DNA of 64,000 nucleotides from Shewanella seohaensis (GTDB lineage Bacteria > Pseudomonadota > Gammaproteobacteria > Enterobacterales > Shewanellaceae). The notes under the pieces are model-generated. The model was given only the letters and a program-made list of their open reading frames with translations. It did no database searches and had not been told where the DNA came from. The position numbers and the translations under genes are program-made. The DNA lies in contig NZ_CP104900.1 of NCBI RefSeq assembly GCF_025449215.1, forward strand, positions 1,054,001-1,118,000. Direction: 5' to 3'. This document shows positions 59,345 through 64,000 of the stretch, in pieces (within the stretch, counting starts at the first letter, position 1; each line of letters opens with the position of its first letter).

Positions 59345-61627
59345 ATGATTGAGCTTAATAGGCGAACCTTTTTAAAGGGCGCAGGGGCCAGCGGTGCAAC
59401 ATGTGCATTGGCTAGCCTGTTGCCGGGCAGCTTAGCGGCATTAGAGAGCAAGCAGCTAAAGGGAATGGGCAAAGACATTGCCAGTATCTGTGAGATGTGT
59501 TCGACTCGCTGCCCGATTTCGGCGCGGGTGATTGAGGGCAAAAACGTCTTTATCAGTGGCAATAAGGCGGCTAAATCCTTTGGTGGTAAAGTCTGTGCCC
59601 GGGGCGGCGCTGGCCATAGTTTGCTTTACGATCCACAGCGTATCGTGAAGCCGCTCAAACGGGTGGGTGAGCGCGGCGAGGGTAAGTGGGCCGAGATCTC
59701 TTGGGATGAAGCCTATCAACTGATTGCCGATAATCTTAATAAAATCAAACAAGCTTATGGCCCTGAAGCCGTGGCGTTTTCCTCTAAGTCCGGTTCGCAA
59801 GAAAAACACTTATTCCATCTCGCCACCGCCTTTGGTAGCCCGAATACCTTTACCCATGCCTCAACTTGCCCCGGTGGTTACGAAATTGCCGCTAAGGCCA
59901 TGTTTGGTACTAAGGTGAAGCGCGATTTAAGCAACTCCAAATACATCATTAACTTCGGCCATAACCTGTACGAAGGCATCAACATGTCCGAAACCCGCGG
60001 CATGATGGCGGCGCAAATGGATAAAGGCGCCAAGCTGGTGGTGTTCGAGCCAAGATTCTCCATCGTCGCCGACAAAGCCGATGAATGGTATGCGATCCGT
60101 CCCGGTACCGATGTGGCGGTGGCTTTAGCCTTATGCCATGTATTGATAGAAGATAATCTCTACGACAAGGCCTTTATCGAGCGTTATGTGGAAGGGTTTG
60201 ATGCCTTCGCCGCCGAAGTGAAAGCCTACACCCCTGAGTGGGCCGAAACCATTTCCGATGTGCCCGCCAAAGATATTCGCCGTATCGCCCACGAATATGC
60301 GGCCAAGGCACCCCATGCTGTGGTGGATTTTGGTCACAGAGCCACCTTTACCACCGAAGAGTTTGAAATGCGCCGGGCCTTGTACGCTGCCAATATTTTG
60401 ATTGGTAATATCGAGCGCAAGGGCGGTATCTACCTAGGTCAAAAGCCTGGCGACTATAACAAGCTGGCGGGAGAAAGCGTGGCGCCCGTATTAGGTAAGC
60501 CCGGCGTAAAAGATATGCCAAAGCCTGCGGCGAAACGTATCGACCAAGTGGAAGAGCAGTACGCCATGATGTGGTCATCGGGCGGGATTTATCAAACGAT
60601 TCTCGATGCGACCTTAAGCGCGGTGCCTTATCAGTTACATGGCTGGGTGATGTCCCGTACCAACCCAATGCAAACCATGACCGACAGGGCGCGTGTGGTT
60701 GAAGCCTTGAAAAAGCTCGACTTTGTTGCGGTTTGCGATGTGTATATCAGTGAAACCGCCGCCTATGCCGACGTGATTTTACCCGAGTCGACTTACCTTG
60801 AGCGCGATGAAGAAATCGCCGATAAGTCGGGTAAAAATCCCGCCTACTATGTGCGCCAACGGGTGGTGGAAACCTTGGGTGACACTAAGCCTTCATGGCA
60901 AATCTTTAAGGACATTGGCCATAAGCTCGGGCTAAGTGAATTTTACCCCTGGGATAATATGGAAACCCTGCAACTGCTGCAGGTGAATCGCGATACCGCA
61001 CTGCTGCGCCGCATCAAGGATGAAGGTTTTGTTAGCTTCGGTAAGCCCATCATGCTGCGCGAACCTAAGATGGTGGCCGAGTTTACTAAGGCTTACGCCA
61101 ATGCCAAACCCGTGGATGAAGACGGTACCTACGGCAGTTTACTCAGCTTTAAAACCCCAAGCGGCAAGATTGAATTGACCTCCGCCAAGGTCGAAGCCAT
61201 GGCGCCAGGACGCGGTGTCATTAAATTCCGCGAAGTGCATTTGAAGAAAGCCGACGAGCTGTACTTTATCCAAGGCAAGGTCGCCGTGCATACCAATGGC
61301 GCGACTCACAATATCCCTATGCTGGCTAACCTGATGTCGGATAACGCCATTTGGGTGCATCCCGTCACGGCGGGCAAGTTAGGGATCAGCAATGGCGACC
61401 CGATTCGGTTAACCAGCAGCGTGGGTAGCGAAGAAGGCCACGCCTTAGTCACCCCGGGCATTCGCCCCGATACCGTGTTTGCCTATATGGGCTTTGGCTC
61501 TAAAAACAAAGAGTTGGTTAGAGCGACTGGTAAAGGTATCCACTGCGGAAACTTACTGCCCCATCAAACAGCCCCTGTGTGTGGCATGAATATTCATACG
61601 ACAGGCGTCACGCTGGCAAAACGCTAA
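59345..61627 (+). CDS. psrA: Polysulfide/thiosulfate reductase catalytic subunit PsrA/PhsA
   Basis: A molybdopterin oxidoreductase of 760 residues, exported by the Tat system (RRTFLKGA at residues 6-13). The [4Fe-4S] site is C49, C52, C56, C84, and the molybdenum ligand is Cys175 in THASTCPGGY. The C-terminal dinucleotide-binding domain is intact. In S. oneidensis a homologous psrA is needed for anaerobic sulfur and thiosulfate respiration (established for that species). ATG 59345 with GGAGGT upstream is chosen over the earlier frame at 59273. It should work with psrB and psrC in one complex. Confidence 0.92.
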   Translation: MIELNRRTFLKGAGASGATCALASLLPGSLAALESKQLKGMGKDIASICEMCSTRCPISARVIEGKNVFISGNKAAKSFGGKVCARGGAGHSLLYDPQRIVKPLKRVGERGEGKWAEISWDEAYQLIADNLNKIKQAYGPEAVAFSSKSGSQEKHLFHLATAFGSPNTFTHASTCPGGYEIAAKAMFGTKVKRDLSNSKYIINFGHNLYEGINMSETRGMMAAQMDKGAKLVVFEPRFSIVADKADEWYAIRPGTDVAVALALCHVLIEDNLYDKAFIERYVEGFDAFAAEVKAYTPEWAETISDVPAKDIRRIAHEYAAKAPHAVVDFGHRATFTTEEFEMRRALYAANILIGNIERKGGIYLGQKPGDYNKLAGESVAPVLGKPGVKDMPKPAAKRIDQVEEQYAMMWSSGGIYQTILDATLSAVPYQLHGWVMSRTNPMQTMTDRARVVEALKKLDFVAVCDVYISETAAYADVILPESTYLERDEEIADKSGKNPAYYVRQRVVETLGDTKPSWQIFKDIGHKLGLSEFYPWDNMETLQLLQVNRDTALLRRIKDEGFVSFGKPIMLREPKMVAEFTKAYANAKPVDEDGTYGSLLSFKTPSGKIELTSAKVEAMAPGRGVIKFREVHLKKADELYFIQGKVAVHTNGATHNIPMLANLMSDNAIWVHPVTAGKLGISNGDPIRLTSSVGSEEGHALVTPGIRPDTVFAYMGFGSKNKELVRATGKGIHCGNLLPHQTAPVCGMNIHTTGVTLAKR

Positions 61628-61639
61628 TTGGAGGCTCAA

Positions 61640-62242
61640 ATGACGAAAAGATATGTGATGGTGCACGATGAGAACAAGTGCATCGGCTGCCAAGCCTGTA
61701 ACGTGGCCTGCCGCAGTGAAAACGGTGTCCCCGAGGGCGTGACTCGCTTACAAGTGCGCGTAGAGGGCCCCTTCGGCGAGATGCCACACCTGCACTTTAA
61801 GTACCACAGGGTATCGTGCCAGCAGTGTGAAGATGCGCCTTGTGTGAAGGTATGCCCAACGGGCGCGGCCTATGTGGGCGAGGATGGGATTGTCTCCATC
61901 CATGGCGATAAGTGTGTGGGTTGTATGTACTGCGTGGCGGCGTGTCCCTACAAGGTACGTTTTATGAACCCAGAAACCAAAGTGGCTGACAAGTGTAACT
62001 TCTGTAAGGACACGCGTTTGGCCCGTGGTGAAGAGCCTGCCTGTGTGACTGTGTGTCCGACCGATGCTTTAGTCTTTGGCGATGCCAACGATCCACTGAG
62101 TGAGGTGGCTATGCTACTCAACACTAAGATCACTTACCAAGATAAGACCCATTTAGGCACTCAGCCTAGGGTATATCGCGTTCCTACCAAAAGAGGGGGA
62201 TTTGATTATGAACAATACTTGGGGCGATATGGCGCAATATGA
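61640..62242 (+). CDS. psrB: Iron-sulfur electron transfer subunit PsrB
   Basis: A 200-residue four-cluster ferredoxin of the DmsB/PsrB type. Cysteine motifs are CIGCQACNVAC, CQQCEDAPCVKVCPTGA, CVGCMYCVAACPY and the C-terminal CNFCKDTRLARGEEPACVTVCPTDA. It carries electrons from PsrC to PsrA. The ribosome-binding site GGAGG precedes ATG 61640. The 3' end overlaps psrC by 35 bp. Confidence 0.93.
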   Translation: MTKRYVMVHDENKCIGCQACNVACRSENGVPEGVTRLQVRVEGPFGEMPHLHFKYHRVSCQQCEDAPCVKVCPTGAAYVGEDGIVSIHGDKCVGCMYCVAACPYKVRFMNPETKVADKCNFCKDTRLARGEEPACVTVCPTDALVFGDANDPLSEVAMLLNTKITYQDKTHLGTQPRVYRVPTKRGGFDYEQYLGRYGAI

Positions 62243-63151
62243 TCCCGTCACTTGGCATTGGATCATCGCCGTGTATCTGTTTATGGCGGGTTTATCCGCC
62301 GGAAGTTTGCTGATTGGCATTGGCCTGCGTTGGTTTAATAAGGAGCAAGCGCAGGGGGAGACGAGTATTCTCAAGGCCGCGGCGATTATTGGTCCAGTGG
62401 CCATTTGTCTAGGCTTGGCATGTTTAGTGTTTGATTTAACGAAGCCTTTCCACTTCTGGCTGATTTTAATCAACTATAACTTCCAGTCCGTAATGGCGAT
62501 TGGGGTGTTAGCACTACTGGCTTACTCCCCTTGGCATTTGCCTACGCGATTCTTGTGTTGCGTGATGAACTGCCAAAGTGGGGCTTAGGTTTCCTCGTGC
62601 CTATCGCTAAGCTGCTGATGCCCTTTAGAAAGTTGATTGAAGTACTGCTGTTTATCCTCGCCATTGGCGTGGGGGCTTACACTGGCTTCTTAATTTCGGC
62701 TATGAATGCCTATCCGATGTTGAACACTGCGGTATTGCCAGCGCTGTTTTTAGTCTCTGGTTTATCGGCGGGCGCGGCGGCTAATGCGGTGCTGGCGCTG
62801 GTGATGTTCAAGACCGATAGCCACGACAAGACCTTAGCCAAAATGCATGGCTTAGAGCTGCCAGTGATGGCAATCGAAATCATGTTCCTGTTTATGTTGT
62901 TCTGCGCCTTGTACTTTAAGGGCGGAGCGGCGGCTGCGGCGCTGGCATCACTCACCTCTGGCGTGTGGGCGAGCGTATTTTGGATTGGCGTGGTCGGGAT
63001 TGGTTTTGGTATTCCGCTGTTGTTTATGCTGCTTCCCACCGCGACTCGCCACACTAAGGGCGCGATGATCATGGTGGCCTGCGCCAGCTTAACCGGCGTG
63101 TTAGCACTGAGACACTTTATTGTGTATGCGGGACAAAGCTATCTAAGTTAG
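62208..63151 (+). CDS. psrC: NrfD-family quinol dehydrogenase membrane subunit PsrC (single-base frameshift)
   Basis: A polytopic membrane protein of about 314 residues when repaired, with eight or so helices, taking electrons from menaquinol. Conserved segments include VTWHWIIAVYLFMAGLSAGSLLIG and LPALFLVSGLSAGAAAN. The first frame ends at 62588 after an out-of-frame tail; adding one C to CCCC at 62527-62530 gives LLAYSPLAFAYAILVLRDELP. The ribosome-binding site GAGGGGG precedes ATG 62208, inside psrB. Confidence 0.9.
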
Positions 63152-63202
63152 AGTGCTGGTTAACGGCAATATCGATGGGATACATCACTTATCCCTGCAA
63201 GC

Positions 63203-63230
63203 AAAAAGCACCGATTAACGGTGCTTTTTT
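63203..63230. terminator. Terminator between psrC and the TauE/SafE gene
   Basis: An 11-bp stem AAAAAGCACCG / CGGTGCTTTTT with a 5-nt loop. It can serve both convergent genes. Confidence 0.9.
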
Positions 63231-63251
63231 ATGGCTGCGATTAGCAGGATT

Positions 63252-63287
63252 TTATTGCGGTAATTATTGCGGTAATTATTGCGGCAA
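63252..63287. repeat. Three 12-bp repeats covering the TauE/SafE stop codon
   Basis: Three units of TTATTGCGG(T/C)AA head to tail. On the minus strand each unit reads TTG/TTA-CCG-CAA-TAA, so every copy adds an in-frame stop after Pro-Gln. Confidence 0.9.
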
Positions 63288-64000
63288 TAGCTCAATCACA
63301 GATTTCACCGTAAGCACTAAGGCACTGATAGCGCAGAGGGCTAAGGTTGCCATCTTGGTCTTATGTTTATCCACATTCCCCACCAGTTTGCCCGCCACTA
63401 AATAGCCTAAAAACACTGAGGGCAGCAGCATGAGTGATAACCACAAATGCTTGATTTCGAGTAGGCCCGTCACCCCAAGAATGACCAGGGCTATGGTCGA
63501 GCTGAAGATAAAGAAGGCCGACAGTGCGGCGCGAAATTTGGAGGCATCCTTACCCGCCAACAAAATCGCCATCGGTGGGCCACCAATGGCGGCAATATTA
63601 CCAAAGATCCCCGAGACTACGCCCGCGCCAAACAGGGTTGCCTTATTCACGGGAAGAGTCAATTTATACAGGCTCAGCACCACGGCGACTGCCACAATGC
63701 CAGCAATCGCCAGACCAAGAATCGGCTGCGGCGCAAACAGCAGCAGGCTGGCACCGATAAAACCTCCGGGCACTCGACCGATAAGCGCGTATTGCAAGCC
63801 ATTGAATTCTAAATGGCCGCGTTCACGCAGTAGGGTGAGTAGGGCGATGGAAAAACCCATCACAATCACAGGTGCGGGCACTAATTCGGGGTCGACAATA
63901 TACAGCAACGGGCTCGCCACCACGGCAAGACCAAAGCCAATCAGACTCTGGGTGAGGGCACCTAAAAACACAATCACAGACGCAATGGCGAGCGTTTGTG
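63276..64000 (-). CDS. TauE/SafE-family membrane transporter (5' end outside window)
   Basis: A polytopic transporter of which 241 residues are visible; the frame stays open to the window edge, so a few N-terminal residues are missing. Family features are two repeats of helices with GALTQSLIGFGLAVVASPLL and VVSGIFGNIAAIGGPPMAILL. The family exports sulfonates, sulfite or related anions. Proximity to psrABC makes a sulfur-anion substrate plausible, but they are convergent and not one operon. The C-terminus lies in a 12-bp repeat. Confidence 0.88.
   Translation of the reverse strand, partial: QTLAIASVIVFLGALTQSLIGFGLAVVASPLLYIVDPELVPAPVIVMGFSIALLTLLRERGHLEFNGLQYALIGRVPGGFIGASLLLFAPQPILGLAIAGIVAVAVVLSLYKLTLPVNKATLFGAGVVSGIFGNIAAIGGPPMAILLAGKDASKFRAALSAFFIFSSTIALVILGVTGLLEIKHLWLSLMLLPSVFLGYLVAGKLVGNVDKHKTKMATLALCAISALVLTVKSVIELLPQ

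Overview
The window is chromosomal DNA from a marine or freshwater gammaproteobacterium, almost certainly a Shewanella. The evidence is a complete MSHA type IV pilus locus, a psrABC-type sulfur/thiosulfate reductase operon, the long (~367-residue) form of PurC, and the gene order csrD / mreBCD / maf / rng / yhdP / tldD. No rRNA, tRNA, insertion sequence or CRISPR array was found.

Layout: (1) 1-552, the 3' end of a malic enzyme gene. (2) 768-20978, csrD (also called mshH) followed by a tightly packed MSHA operon: the assembly platform and secretin (mshI, I2, J, K, L, M, N), the c-di-GMP-responsive ATPase and platform protein (mshE, mshG), then the pilins and minor pilins (mshF, B, two tandem mshA-type genes, C, D, O, P) and the large putative tip protein mshQ. 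A strong terminator and an array of 19 perfect 7-bp repeats split the major pilins from mshCDOPQ. (3) 21319-32803, the cell-shape and housekeeping block mreBCD, maf, rng, yhdP, a nitrilase-family amidase and tldD. (4) 32914-37765, an efflux-type operon (TolC-like, HlyD-like, two ABC-2 permeases) with no ATPase gene. (5) 37934-48124, a small lipoprotein, a PuuP-like putrescine permease with a structured leader, an Ig-like-domain lipoprotein, yjgA/darP, pmbA (partner of tldD), an OprC-like copper TonB receptor and a periplasmic solute-binding protein. (6) 48379-52558, arfA with its self-limiting hairpin, rimO, a SIMPL-domain protein and a methyltransferase. (7) 52559-56306, an AT-rich accessory island: hairpin-rich repeats, a three-gene cassette (TerB-like, HNH-like, membrane protein) and a remnant of a second HNH nuclease. 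(8) 56416-64000, purC, a pentapeptide-repeat protein, psrABC and a partial TauE/SafE transporter.

Eleven single-base deletions, all at or next to short homopolymers, interrupt ten genes: mshM, mshQ, mreB, yhdP (twice), tldD, puuP, the Ig-like lipoprotein, the solute-binding protein, purC and psrC. mreB and purC are essential or nearly so, and each break is repaired by adding one base, so these look like sequencing or assembly errors rather than real pseudogenes. They are annotated here as single genes with a frameshift note.

The best candidate for an undescribed system is the TerB-like / HNH-like / membrane-protein operon at 53456-55768. It has the architecture of a conflict or stress cassette but no function that could be recognised with certainty. 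The most unusual non-coding feature is the 19 x 7-bp array directly upstream of mshC.
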